DNA from: Myxococcus llanfairpwllgwyngyllgogerychwyrndrobwllllantysiliogogogochensis
GTDB taxonomy: Bacteria; Myxococcota; Myxococcia; Myxococcales; Myxococcaceae
Assembly (NCBI RefSeq): GCF_006636215.1
Contig: NZ_VIFM01000013.1
Coordinates: 24,967-88,966, forward strand
Length of the DNA: 64,000 nucleotides
Direction: 5' to 3'
Of the stretch, positions 53,976 to 62,547 are shown in pieces. Position 1 is the first letter of the stretch, and every line of letters begins with the position of its first letter. Both the position numbers and the translations under genes were made by a program. The notes beneath the pieces were generated by a model. That model worked only from the letters and a program-made list of their open reading frames with translations. It ran no database searches and had not been told where the DNA came from.

Positions 53976-54962
53976 TCAGGTCTCCGACGGCTTGGCGAGC
54001 GGCTCGGCGCCGGGCGTCACCGGCGCGTGGGGCGGCGTGTTCCGCGACTTGATCAGCGACGCGACGATGCTGACGCCCAGCAGGCCGGCGATGACGCCCA
54101 GGGACACCGCGGGGTGGATCTTCACGAAGTCGATGATGGCCATCTTCGTGCCCACGAAGACGAGCACGCCCGACAGGCCCACCTTCAGGTAGCTGAACTT
54201 CTCCACCGCCCCGGCCAGGAGGAAGAACAGCGAGCGCAGGCCGAGGATGGCGAAGATGTTGGACGTGAAGACGATGAACGGATCCCGCGTGACGGCGAAG
54301 ATGGCGGGGATGGAGTCGAGCGCGAAGAGGATGTCCGACGCCTCCACCAGGATGAGCGCCATCAACAGCGGCGTGGCCAGCTTGCGGCCGTTCTCCACGG
54401 TGAAGAAGTGGTGCCCGTCGAAGCGGGGCGTGGAGGGGATGGTCCGCCGCGCCATCTTCATCATCCACCCGTCCTCCGGGTGGTCCTCCTTGTTGCGCTG
54501 GAAGAAGAGCTTCAGGCCCGTGAGGATGAGGAACGCGCCGAAGACGTAGATGAGCCAGTGGAAGCGCTCCAGCATGGCCACGCCCGCGAAGATCATGATG
54601 GCCCGCAGGACCAGCGCGCTGAGGATGCCCCAGAAGAGCACCCGGTGCTGGTACAGCGCGGGGATGCGCAGCGCGGAGAAGATGACGACGAAGACGAAGA
54701 TGTTGTCGACGGAGAGCGACTTCTCGATGAGGTAGCCGGTGAGGAACTCCACCGCCGGACCCCCGCCGAACTTCCACCACAGCCCCGCGTTGAACACGAG
54801 CGCCAGGCTGATCCACACCGTGCTCCAGCCCAGCGCCTCCTTGAAGCCGACCGCGTGGGCCTTCCGGTGGAAGACGCCCAGGTCCAGGGCGAGCATGGCG
54901 ATGACGAAGGCAATGAAGCCGCCCCACAGGGCGGGACTGCCGACGGTTTGTAGGGATTCCAT
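53976..54962 (-). CDS. TerC/Alx-family integral membrane protein
   Basis: 328 residues with about eight or nine hydrophobic helices. Family signatures: GGGPAVEFLTGYLIEKSLSVDN (split here as GYLIEKSLSVDNIFVF), and VEASDILFALDSIPAIFAVT, whose acidic residues in the membrane are conserved in TerC. TerC/Alx proteins are linked to tellurite resistance, alkaline pH response and manganese export, and act on metal-loading of secreted proteins in some bacteria. No yybP-ykoY-like riboswitch could be recognised upstream. Stands alone, divergent from a secreted lipoprotein gene. Confidence 0.88.
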   Translation of the reverse strand: MESLQTVGSPALWGGFIAFVIAMLALDLGVFHRKAHAVGFKEALGWSTVWISLALVFNAGLWWKFGGGPAVEFLTGYLIEKSLSVDNIFVFVVIFSALRIPALYQHRVLFWGILSALVLRAIMIFAGVAMLERFHWLIYVFGAFLILTGLKLFFQRNKEDHPEDGWMMKMARRTIPSTPRFDGHHFFTVENGRKLATPLLMALILVEASDILFALDSIPAIFAVTRDPFIVFTSNIFAILGLRSLFFLLAGAVEKFSYLKVGLSGVLVFVGTKMAIIDFVKIHPAVSLGVIAGLLGVSIVASLIKSRNTPPHAPVTPGAEPLAKPSET

Positions 54963-55312
54963 AGGTGGATTTCAGATAAGAGCGCCCGTTCTCATCGACA
55001 AATAGGGATTCCGGTTGCGCTCCATCGAGAAAACCTAAGGGATGCCGGGAGCGGATGGAGGCCTGTCCCGGGAGGGGCCGGCCCGAGGGGGGCTGGAGCG
55101 GGCGACGCTGGCTGGGGAAGGGTTGCGGGACGTGGTGGGTTTCGGCCCGTCCGGTTGGAACTCGACAGTCACCGGGCCATTGAGACCAACCAGGCGTCCG
55201 CGCCCGGAGGCATTTCTGGCCTCCGGCGGGATGGGCGCGGCGAGGGCTCGCAGGGCGATTGGCGTCCGCGGCTCCTGTCACTCTCGTGGCCCCTCGAAGA
55301 AGGACCGCCCTT
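54963..55312. other. Divergent intergenic region between terC and a lipoprotein gene
   Basis: 350 bases that must hold both promoters. No convincing -35/-10 pair was found. An 8-bp inverted repeat CCGGAGGC / GCCTCCGG at 55204-55226 with a 7-base loop lies in the lipoprotein leader; its role is unknown. No small gene is supported. Confidence 0.5.
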
Positions 55313-56389
55313 TTGACCCGGAACCGTCTTCTCTCCTCGATTTGCGGGGCCTTGCTTGCCCTGTCCGCCACGGCTTGTGGCGCTGACTCCTCTGGTACGA
55401 CGTCTCCCGGCAGTGGCACCGAGCCACCTTCCGAGCAGCCCCAGGTCCCCACGCCTGACCCCACGCCTACGCCGGACCCAACGCCGACGCCGAATCCGGA
55501 CCCGACGCCAACGCCCAATCCGGACCCGACGCCAACGCCCAATCCGGATCCGACACCGACGCCCGATCCGGATCCGACGCCAACTCCCAATCCGGACCCC
55601 ACGCCCGAGCAGCCAGGCGCGGACAAGTTTGGCGTGACGATGCTCTATCCCTCCAAGGCAGGGGGCGAGGCCTGGGCGCTGTCGGACAACCCCACGTCGG
55701 ACTCGCGGTTCGATCCCCAGGGCACCATCACCCGCAACTCGGATGGCTCCTGGAAGATGAAGAGCAGCCAGGTTCGCATGGGTGTCACCACGTCGACGGG
55801 TTACTCGGCGGCGAAGATCCCCACCTATGACCGGGACGTGCTGGCCAGCCGTGGCTACATGCAGGCGGCGAACGATTGGAAGAACCTGGAGATGACGGGC
55901 TTCGTGAAGCTCAACTCCGCCTCCGACGGCTCGGACAACTTCGACTGGTATGCGCGGGGCGGGAAGCACAACGACAAGGAGTCGGGGTGTGAGGGCAGCA
56001 GCTACAAGGGCGGTCTGCACTACGACGGCCGTGCCCGCTGGCAGAAGGAGACGTGGCACGTGTCCTACGAGCAGGCGCCCTACAAGCCCGCGACGTCGGC
56101 GTTGAAGGGCCGCTGGGTGGGCTTCAAGGCGGTGATGCGCAACACCACCGTCAGCGGCAAGGAGGCCGTGAAGCTGGAGCTGTACGTCAACGAGAACGCC
56201 GACAAGGTGACGTGGAAGAAGGTCCACGACATGGTCGACGCGGGAGACTGGGGCGGTGACGCCGAGCACTGCGGTGGTTCCGTCGGTCCCATGCCCATCA
56301 CCTGGGGTGGCCCCATCGCCACGTTCCGCTGGGACAACGCGGAGGACGTCGACTTCAAGTGGCTGTCCGTTCGTGAAATCCAGCCGTAG
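55313..56389 (+). CDS. Secreted protein with Pro/Thr-rich linker and probable beta-sandwich domain
   Basis: About 358 residues. The start is uncertain: TTG 55313 is preferred because AAGGA lies eight bases upstream and a short basic n-region and hydrophobic core follow directly; GTG 55286 and ATG 55259 are in frame. The export signal ends near SATACG, probably a lipobox though atypical. Residues about 35-100 are a repetitive Pro-Thr-Asp/Asn linker. The C-terminal 255 residues have alternating beta-like segments with Trp/Tyr/Asp-rich stretches ([39 protein letters not shown]). This resembles the concanavalin-like sandwich of carbohydrate-binding proteins or polysaccharide lyases. No catalytic set was identified, so enzyme activity is not claimed. 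Confidence 0.75.
   Translation: MTRNRLLSSICGALLALSATACGADSSGTTSPGSGTEPPSEQPQVPTPDPTPTPDPTPTPNPDPTPTPNPDPTPTPNPDPTPTPDPDPTPTPNPDPTPEQPGADKFGVTMLYPSKAGGEAWALSDNPTSDSRFDPQGTITRNSDGSWKMKSSQVRMGVTTSTGYSAAKIPTYDRDVLASRGYMQAANDWKNLEMTGFVKLNSASDGSDNFDWYARGGKHNDKESGCEGSSYKGGLHYDGRARWQKETWHVSYEQAPYKPATSALKGRWVGFKAVMRNTTVSGKEAVKLELYVNENADKVTWKKVHDMVDAGDWGGDAEHCGGSVGPMPITWGGPIATFRWDNAEDVDFKWLSVREIQP
55449..55615 (+). repeat. Short tandem repeat encoding [15 protein letters not shown] linker
   Basis: Head-to-tail copies of an 18- to 24-base unit encoding PTPNPDPT and variants (PDPTPTP), alternating AAT/GAT/GAC codons. Such Pro-Thr linkers separate the lipid anchor from a folded domain and can change copy number by slippage. 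Confidence 0.85.
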
Positions 56390-56429
56390 TTGATGGGGCG
56401 TCACGGACCGCGGTGGACGCGGCCGTGTC

Positions 56430-56465
56430 AGGGCGCGGAGGGCGGAAGCCTTCCGCGCCCTTTTT
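56430..56465 (+). terminator. Rho-independent terminator
   Basis: 10-bp stem AGGGCGCGGA / TCCGCGCCCT followed by TTTT, 41 bases after the lipoprotein stop. Textbook layout. Confidence 0.85.
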
Positions 56466-56634
56466 CGTGTCCGGGGGCTTCATGTCTCCGCGCCAACGAG
56501 GTGCGAGACCCCAAGGCAGGTGGCCGGAGTGTCCGGGAACGCGCAGCCTTCTTCGCGCCGGCGCGGGAGCGGACGGCATCCGAGGGTGTGGGCGCGGCGC
56601 TTCGCCGGTCCACTTCGGGCGAGGGGCGGCGTTC

Positions 56635-58251
56635 ATGCGAATCACCTTCCTGGGCCATGCGGGCTTCGCCGTGGAAACCGCGCGGAGCGTCGTCGTCATG
56701 GACCCGTGGCTGACCGAGCGGGGCGCCTTCGACTCGGCGTGGATGCAGCTGCCGCGCAACCACCACCTGGCTCCGCGCGTGCGCGAGCTGCTGGAGACGC
56801 CGGGCCGGGAGCGCTTCCTCTACGTCAGCCACGAGCACAAGGACCACTTCGACCCGGAGTTCCTGGCCACGCTCCAGCGCCGCGACTTCACGGTGGTGAT
56901 TCCTCGCTTCCTGCGCTCGGAGCTGCAGGACATCTTCGCGAAGTACGGCTGCAAGCGCGTCATCGCCTGTGAGGACGGCCGCGAAATCCCCTTCAAGGGG
57001 GGCTACCTCAAGCTCTACGTGTCGGAGCAGGGCACCAACCGGGACTCAGCCGTCATGGTGCGAGGGGACGGCCAGTGCTTCATCAACCTCAACGACTGCA
57101 AGCTGCATGACCGCCTGGCGCGCATCACCGAGGAGGAGGGGCCCATCGACGTCTTCACGGCCCAGTTCTCCGGCGCCATCTGGCATCCCACCTGTTACGA
57201 GTACTCGCCGGAGACGTACGCGGCCATCTCGCTGAAGAAGCGCGACAGCAAGTTCGAGGCGGTGGCGCGGGCGCTGGAGGTGGTGCGCCCTCGGGCCTAC
57301 CTCGCGTCCGCGGGGCCGGCGTGCTTCCTGGACCCGACGCTGTTCCACCTCAACTTCGAGAAGGTGAACATCTTCCCCAATGCCACCACGCTGTTCCGGT
57401 TCCTGGAGCAGCGCCTGCCGGGGGCCGCGTCGAAGTACCTGGAGCCGATGCCCGGGGACGTGCTGGACATCGGCTCGCTGGACTTCGTCTCACTGGACCA
57501 GGAGCGCGTGACGCAGGAGGGCTTCGATGCGTACCTCCGGAAATACGCGGACGACATGGCGCCGCTGTTCCGGGAGCGCCGCCGCAACATGCTGCGCGCG
57601 GAGGTGGATGAGATTCACGCGCGGCTGCGCGTGGAGCTGCAGCGCAAGCTGGACCTGTTGGACCTGCACGAGCGCGTGGGCATGCCCCTGTACGTGGAGC
57701 TGACGGAGCTGCCGGAGCGGTTGTTGCGGGTGGACTTCAAGGGCCGGCGCGTGGACGAGGTCTCCGAGCTTCGCGAGACGACGCGCTACACGATGAAGGT
57801 CTCCGCTGCGGACATGGTGCGAGTGCTCGACCGGAAGCTGACGTGGGAGGACTTCCTGCTGTCGTTCCGCCTGCGGCTGAGCCGGTCGCCAGACGTCTAC
57901 GAGCCCATCCTCCATGGCTTCCTGGGGGTGGAAATCGAAGACATGCGCGCCTTCTGCGAAGGCGTGCGCTCCACGGAGTCGCAGCGCGAGCGAACGGTGG
58001 TGTCCGTGGGGCAGAAGCGCTTCTCCGTGCAGCGGTTCTGTCCGCATCAGGGCGCGGACCTGGCGGAGGGCTGGGTGGAGGAGGGCAAGTACCTCGTCTG
58101 TCCTCGCCACCGCTGGCAGTTCGACCTGGACGACGGAGGTCGCTGCTTGATGAATGGCTCCACGCTCTGCGCGGAGCCGGCGACGGACGTCGTTCCCGAG
58201 GAGACGGAGAAGCCCACCGTCCCCGCGCCAGTCGTCGAGCCTCGCGTGTAG
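56635..58251 (+). CDS. Metallo-beta-lactamase-fold protein fused to a C-terminal Rieske [2Fe-2S] domain
   Basis: 538 residues from ATG 56635; the frame upstream is open but contains no homology and would start in the terminator region. The N-terminal 300 residues are a metallo-beta-lactamase-type hydrolase fold, with metal motif HEHKDH (H66, H68, D70, H71). The middle is helical. The C-terminus is a Rieske domain with C469-x-H471 and C489-xx-H492 (CPHQGADL and CPRHRWQFD), so it should carry a [2Fe-2S] cluster. An MBL domain with a Rieske domain also occurs in CMP-Neu5Ac hydroxylase, but there the Rieske part is at the N-terminus. The reaction here is unknown; a redox-linked hydroxylase or hydrolase is a reasonable guess. 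Cytoplasmic. Confidence 0.85.
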   Translation: MRITFLGHAGFAVETARSVVVMDPWLTERGAFDSAWMQLPRNHHLAPRVRELLETPGRERFLYVSHEHKDHFDPEFLATLQRRDFTVVIPRFLRSELQDIFAKYGCKRVIACEDGREIPFKGGYLKLYVSEQGTNRDSAVMVRGDGQCFINLNDCKLHDRLARITEEEGPIDVFTAQFSGAIWHPTCYEYSPETYAAISLKKRDSKFEAVARALEVVRPRAYLASAGPACFLDPTLFHLNFEKVNIFPNATTLFRFLEQRLPGAASKYLEPMPGDVLDIGSLDFVSLDQERVTQEGFDAYLRKYADDMAPLFRERRRNMLRAEVDEIHARLRVELQRKLDLLDLHERVGMPLYVELTELPERLLRVDFKGRRVDEVSELRETTRYTMKVSAADMVRVLDRKLTWEDFLLSFRLRLSRSPDVYEPILHGFLGVEIEDMRAFCEGVRSTESQRERTVVSVGQKRFSVQRFCPHQGADLAEGWVEEGKYLVCPRHRWQFDLDDGGRCLMNGSTLCAEPATDVVPEETEKPTVPAPVVEPRV

Positions 58252-58278
58252 ATCGCGGACGCGAGGTGTGAGGTGGGG

Positions 58279-58312
58279 CGCTCAGGGCTCGAAGCTGACG
58301 CCGCCCTGAGCG
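58279..58312 (+). terminator. Hairpin after the MBL/Rieske gene
   Basis: Perfect 10-bp inverted repeat CGCTCAGGGC / GCCCTGAGCG with a 14-base loop, 27 bases past the stop; no T-tract. The remaining part of the 321-base gap to 58572 shows no gene; only a ribosome-site-poor leader for the ankyrin gene. Confidence 0.6.
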
Positions 58313-58572
58313 AGGAATGGATGCCAATGCGCGCCAGCCTCGCGTTCACGGTGACGTTCTGAGCTCCCGCCGGCCGAGGTCTTTTCATGGATGGCTTGGA
58401 ATAGGCTGGCAGGAGGAGCGTCTGACCCACTCGGGAATCCCTGGGTTCTGGTGGATGTCTGTCTGTGTATCGGAATGAATCCGGGGATTCATGGGAGCCG
58501 GTGGATTCATCGGGCGTCCCTGGGTGAAAAGGTGAGCCCGGCGGCGGGTATGGGCGGTATTTTCGGTCCGCC

Positions 58573-59874
58573 ATGTCTCATGCCCCCAAGCCCCCGAAGA
58601 AGATGGATGTCGCCAGGCTGATGAAGAAGGTGGACGGCCTGCTCGACGAGTCGCCGCCTCAACTGGATGACGCGGTTCCCCTTCTGCGCCAGGTGCTGGA
58701 GGCCGAGCCAGACCGACTGATGGCGTTGCACTCCCTGAGCTGGGCGCTGGACGCCTCGCGTCGCACCGATCCTCGTCGCTGGGAGCGAACGCTGAAGGCG
58801 GAGCACTGGAGGGCCAGGGACCGCGTCCTCGAGCTGACGCGAGGCACCCGGGCCGGTGGCGACCTGAGCGATGCCCAGCGGGCGCGCTCGCTGGCCCTGA
58901 GCCTGTGGGCGGAGGAGGTCGTCGGGGGCAGTCCCACGGACGCCCAGCTCGACGCCGTGGAGGCCGCGTTGGAGGAGGCCGAGGGGCTGCGCCCGCTGCC
59001 GGACCATGCGCGGGCGCGCCGGGGGCTCGACGCCTGGCGCACCTTGCGGAAGGGCCCGGGGACGAAGGGCTACGAGAAGCTGCTCGCCGTGCTGGAAGCG
59101 GCGCCCGAGCAGCGAACCCTCGACGTGGAGGACGACGGCCCGGATTGCTTCAGCGGTCTGCAGGGGGCCTTCTCCGACGAGGGCTTCGTGGCGTGGCTGC
59201 GAAAGCAGAAGCCGGCGGCGCGGCCCAAGGGGAAGAAGGCCCGTCAGCTTGACGCGGGCCTGCTGCTCGCGGCGGGGCAGGACGCCGCCCCGTTCTTCGG
59301 CCCGTTCTTCGGCGGAGGTCGAGTGGCCCGGGTGCTGGCCTTGCGCGCGCTGGGCGCGAACCTGGACGTCCAGGACGAGGATGAGCAGGGGCTGCTCCAC
59401 CTGGCCGCCCGCGTGGATGACGCGGCGCTGGTGCGGGAGTTGCTCGCCCTGGGACTCTCCACGTCCGCCGTCGCCGCCGAGTCGGCCACGCCGCTGCACC
59501 TCGCGGCCGAGGATGGCGCGGTCTCCTGCATCCCCGTGCTCATCAAGGGCGGAGCCCAGGTGGATGCGCTCGACGAGAATGGACGCACCCCGCTCTTCAA
59601 CGCCCAGGTGCCTGAGGTGGCCCAGGCCCTGCTCGACGTGGGCGCCGACCCCAACGGGGGCGATGGCTGGACACCGCTGCACCAGCACGTGTGCTTCCTG
59701 GACCGGGAGCCGGTCATCGAGCTCCTCCTTCGCGCGGGCGCGGACGTCACGCGCAAGGACGCGGGGGAGAAGACCCCCGCCCAGGAAGCGCTGCGCCACA
59801 AGAACCCGCGGCTCGCCGAACTCCTGGGGGCGCCGCGGCCGCCGGGCGGAAGGAAAGCCACACTGGCGAAATGA
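58573..59874 (+). CDS. Ankyrin-repeat protein
   Basis: 433 residues. The N-terminal 230 are helical with no recognised domain. Residues about 255-425 hold four to five ankyrin repeats with typical cores (GLLHLAARVDDAALVRELLALG, then TPLHLAAEDGA, GRTPLFNA and GWTPLHQHV...LLLRAGADV). There is no signal peptide, so it probably acts inside the cell as a protein-binding module. The start ATG 58573 gives a Lys/Pro-rich N-terminus. Partners are unknown. Next gene on the same strand begins 296 bases later; that gap shows no clear gene. Confidence 0.85.
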   Translation: MSHAPKPPKKMDVARLMKKVDGLLDESPPQLDDAVPLLRQVLEAEPDRLMALHSLSWALDASRRTDPRRWERTLKAEHWRARDRVLELTRGTRAGGDLSDAQRARSLALSLWAEEVVGGSPTDAQLDAVEAALEEAEGLRPLPDHARARRGLDAWRTLRKGPGTKGYEKLLAVLEAAPEQRTLDVEDDGPDCFSGLQGAFSDEGFVAWLRKQKPAARPKGKKARQLDAGLLLAAGQDAAPFFGPFFGGGRVARVLALRALGANLDVQDEDEQGLLHLAARVDDAALVRELLALGLSTSAVAAESATPLHLAAEDGAVSCIPVLIKGGAQVDALDENGRTPLFNAQVPEVAQALLDVGADPNGGDGWTPLHQHVCFLDREPVIELLLRAGADVTRKDAGEKTPAQEALRHKNPRLAELLGAPRPPGGRKATLAK

Positions 59875-60170
59875 TGAGACCTGGTTCGCCCCGGCGCTTG
59901 CGGGAATCCCGTATGCGCTGGGGTCGGACGTCGATGTTTGTGGCATTCCATGTCACACGCCGCCAGCTGAGAGGCATTGTTTGTAGCGCTTCATGTCACA
60001 TGAGGGTCCCGCCTGCCGTGGGTCGTGTGTGGCATGGCTGTGTTTGGATGGATATTGACGCCGGGATTGGAACGCCTGTGCCAGTCGTGGCAACGTCAGA
60101 CGAATCACATATCGTGCTCCTGGGTGTCATCGAGCCCGATGCCACCTCTCTCCCAATCCGGAGGTATGTG

Positions 60171-61424
60171 ATGTCTCTGTCGAGAATCGCTGGCAAGCAG
60201 TGGCTGTGGTTGTGCGGTCTGCTCGGAGGCGCGGTGGTGCTCGGTGGCGGCTGTGGCGCGCCTGACGCGGAGGTCGAGCCTCAGCCCTCCGTGGAGCAGG
60301 CGCGTCCGCTCGTCCAGTGTACGCCCTCGTCGACGGGCCTGACGGCCTGTGGCGTCGTCACGACGGCCACGGGCGCGCCGGTCGCTGGCGCGATGGTGGA
60401 CCTGCGTGGCATTGGGACGCTCACGGCCGCGGATGGCTCGTTCTCCGTGTCCGCGCCGGCGCCGATGGGCTCCGCGCTGACCATCACCGCGCCGGGGTAC
60501 ATGCCCCACGTCGGCGCCATCACGCGCAACGTGCTCGGGGCCCGGTTCGTGCTCCACACGCTCCACCGTCAGACCTTCACTGGCGGCACCCCCACGGTGG
60601 CGGACCCGCGCAGCGGCGCCTCCATCCAGGTGAACCTGAGCGCGCTCCAGGGACCCTCCGGTGAGCAGCCCCTCCCCCCGTTCACGGTGGGCGTGCGCTA
60701 CATCGACACGGGCCTGCTCGCGATGCCGGGCGCGGACGCCGCCATCAACCGCGCGGGCCAGACGGTCTTCCTGGAGTCGCGTGGCGCCATCTACACGGAG
60801 GTGCGCGACGCCAAGGGCACCCTGCTCAAGCTGCGCGCGGGCGCGACGGCCCGCATCTTCATCCCGCTCACCAACGACATGGCCGGCTCCGCGCCGAGCT
60901 CCATCGCGCTGTGGTCCATGGGTGTCGGCACCAACGTGTGGAACCAGCAGGCCACCCCCGCCACGCGGGCGCCCAACCCGACGCAGTGCGGGGTGCGTGA
61001 GACCGTCACGTGTGACCCTGACGACTGCAGCCGCATCTCGTCCACCGGCTTCGGGGGCAACACCAGCGAGATTGGCTTCGTCAACGCGGACATCGAAAAG
61101 ACGAACCCCGCCTGTCTGCGCGTGGTGGTGAACGCCGCGTCGCTGCCGCCCGGCACCGTGCTGCCCATCTGCCTGGAGCTGGAGATTCCGATCCCCACCG
61201 GTGGGACGCAGACGCGCAACATGTGCGTGGGGGCGGGCACCGACGTCCTCTACAACCTGCCGGCCAACGTCAACGTCACCGTGCGCCAGGCCTCTGGCTT
61301 CGGGTGTCCGCCGCCGCCCAGCGGCAGCGTGACGGTGAACACGGGAGCGCCGTGGGGCGGCGCCGGCGTGCCTGCTTCCCCCGGCCAGTGCAATGGCGTG
61401 CTGACGCTGCCGCCGCTGCCTTGA
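60171..61424 (+). CDS. Secreted/lipoprotein with carboxypeptidase-regulatory-like domain, unknown function
   Basis: 417 residues from ATG 60171; GGAGG at 60160-60164 fixes the start. A signal peptide ends near LGGGC (C28), an atypical lipobox. Residues about 50-125 look like a carboxypeptidase-regulatory/Cna-B-type beta fold (ACGVVTTATGAPVAGAMVDLRG, GSFSVSAPA). The rest is rich in Gly, Pro, Thr and paired cysteines (CGVRETVTC, CDPDDC and GFGC), suggesting disulphides on the cell surface. I do not recognise the family. A hairpin terminator follows 22 bases after the stop. Confidence 0.75.
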   Translation: MSLSRIAGKQWLWLCGLLGGAVVLGGGCGAPDAEVEPQPSVEQARPLVQCTPSSTGLTACGVVTTATGAPVAGAMVDLRGIGTLTAADGSFSVSAPAPMGSALTITAPGYMPHVGAITRNVLGARFVLHTLHRQTFTGGTPTVADPRSGASIQVNLSALQGPSGEQPLPPFTVGVRYIDTGLLAMPGADAAINRAGQTVFLESRGAIYTEVRDAKGTLLKLRAGATARIFIPLTNDMAGSAPSSIALWSMGVGTNVWNQQATPATRAPNPTQCGVRETVTCDPDDCSRISSTGFGGNTSEIGFVNADIEKTNPACLRVVVNAASLPPGTVLPICLELEIPIPTGGTQTRNMCVGAGTDVLYNLPANVNVTVRQASGFGCPPPPSGSVTVNTGAPWGGAGVPASPGQCNGVLTLPPLP

Positions 61425-61445
61425 CCTGAGTCGATGGTTTCAAGG

Positions 61446-61473
61446 GGCTCCGGCGTGCTCGCGCGCCGGAGCC
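61446..61473 (+). terminator. Terminator hairpin; the rest of the 61425-61892 gap looks non-coding
   Basis: 10-bp stem GGCTCCGGCG / CGCCGGAGCC, 8-base loop, then TTGTCG. The remaining 420 bases contain only short frames with no domain or ribosome site, and the leader of the next gene. Confidence 0.7.
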
Positions 61474-61892
61474 TTGTCGTCGCCGAAATGAAGGGTGCCG
61501 TGTCCGGAAAGGTCGCCGTCCAGCAGCCGACAGCCATCCGCGACTGACAGGCGATTACGAGCCCCCGCCCGAACGGAGACCATCCCGGCCTCCGAATGCG
61601 TGCCATTCCCACAGGGCGAACCCCCTTCCGTCGACGTCGTGTGGCTGTCATTGGCGCGGGGGTCGCGCGCGACGCCGTCATGCTTGTTCGGGGCGACCGC
61701 TGGGGAGCGCCTCGCAACGCCGCGGTGACCGTCGCGCCTTCCATGCCGCCAGCCCTGCCGCTGAGTTCCCCGCGCTCCGCGCTGCTCCAGGGCGCGCTGA
61801 CGGGCCTGGCGCCGCCGCGTGGTTTTTCTGTCCGGGCTTGATGCGTGCTCGGGCTCGAAGCAGCTTCACCACCCCAGTCGGAGGTATCCCAG

Positions 61893-62480
61893 ATGAGGGA
61901 TGTCGCGCATTCCACCCTGTCTCTCCATGAGTCCCGAAGCAGTGCGGCGGAGCTCGTCCGGAGCATCCTGCCCATCCTCTATGGCGTCGACGAGCGCCCG
62001 CCTCGGGCGGCCGCGACGAAGCACTACCATCCCGATGCCACCTTCCAGGATCCGCTCCTCACGGTGCAGGGAATCGAGAGCATCCGGCGGCTCGTCTACG
62101 TCAACCGGACGTTCCTCACGGACTGCCGCATCGTGTTCGGGGATGTCGCGGAGACCGTCCGTCCGGACGGCTCGCACGTCGTGCTGGCCGACGTGACGTG
62201 CACGCTGGTCTTCAAGCACTTCCTCCTGTGGCGCCCCTGGCAGAAGCTGGTCGGGGATTCCTTCACCTATCAAGCGGTGCACAAGGTCGTGCTCGACGAG
62301 GACCTCAAGGTCACCGCGCATGAAGAGCATTTCAGCGTGAGGTCCGTGCTCGATACCGTCCCGGTGGGCCGCGCGCTGTATGCGCTGCTCCGCAAGGTGG
62401 ATGCCGGCTGTACGTCGGACTTCGGCTACACGCTGAACCAGTACATCGCCGGGGACCGGTCCATCCGCACCGTGCTCTGA
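61893..62480 (+). CDS. NTF2/SnoaL-like fold protein
   Basis: 195 residues from ATG 61893, with GGAGG about seven to eleven bases upstream. A central region with HYHPDATFQDPLLTVQGIESIRRL is typical of the NTF2-like (SnoaL/DUF2358-type) alpha-beta cone, which may be an enzyme or only bind small molecules. The second half (WRPWQKLVGDSFTYQ, HEEHFSVRSVLD) continues the beta-sheet. No signal peptide or catalytic residues were recognised. No operon partner: the next gene is convergent. Confidence 0.7.
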   Translation: MRDVAHSTLSLHESRSSAAELVRSILPILYGVDERPPRAAATKHYHPDATFQDPLLTVQGIESIRRLVYVNRTFLTDCRIVFGDVAETVRPDGSHVVLADVTCTLVFKHFLLWRPWQKLVGDSFTYQAVHKVVLDEDLKVTAHEEHFSVRSVLDTVPVGRALYALLRKVDAGCTSDFGYTLNQYIAGDRSIRTVL

Positions 62481-62547
62481 AGTGTCGCCCGAGCGCTTCG
62501 GCCCTCGCCGAGGCGCGCCGGGACCCGACGCGAGGGCTTCGCGCGAG

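Noticed and set aside
54963..55060. yybP-ykoY manganese riboswitch upstream of the TerC-family gene
   Set aside because: The conserved aptamer core was not recognisable in the leader.
53521..55626. 701-codon minus-strand frame spanning tRNA-Val and the terC/lipoprotein region
   Set aside because: It crosses a tRNA, a strong terminator and terC in another frame, with no domain; chance open frame.
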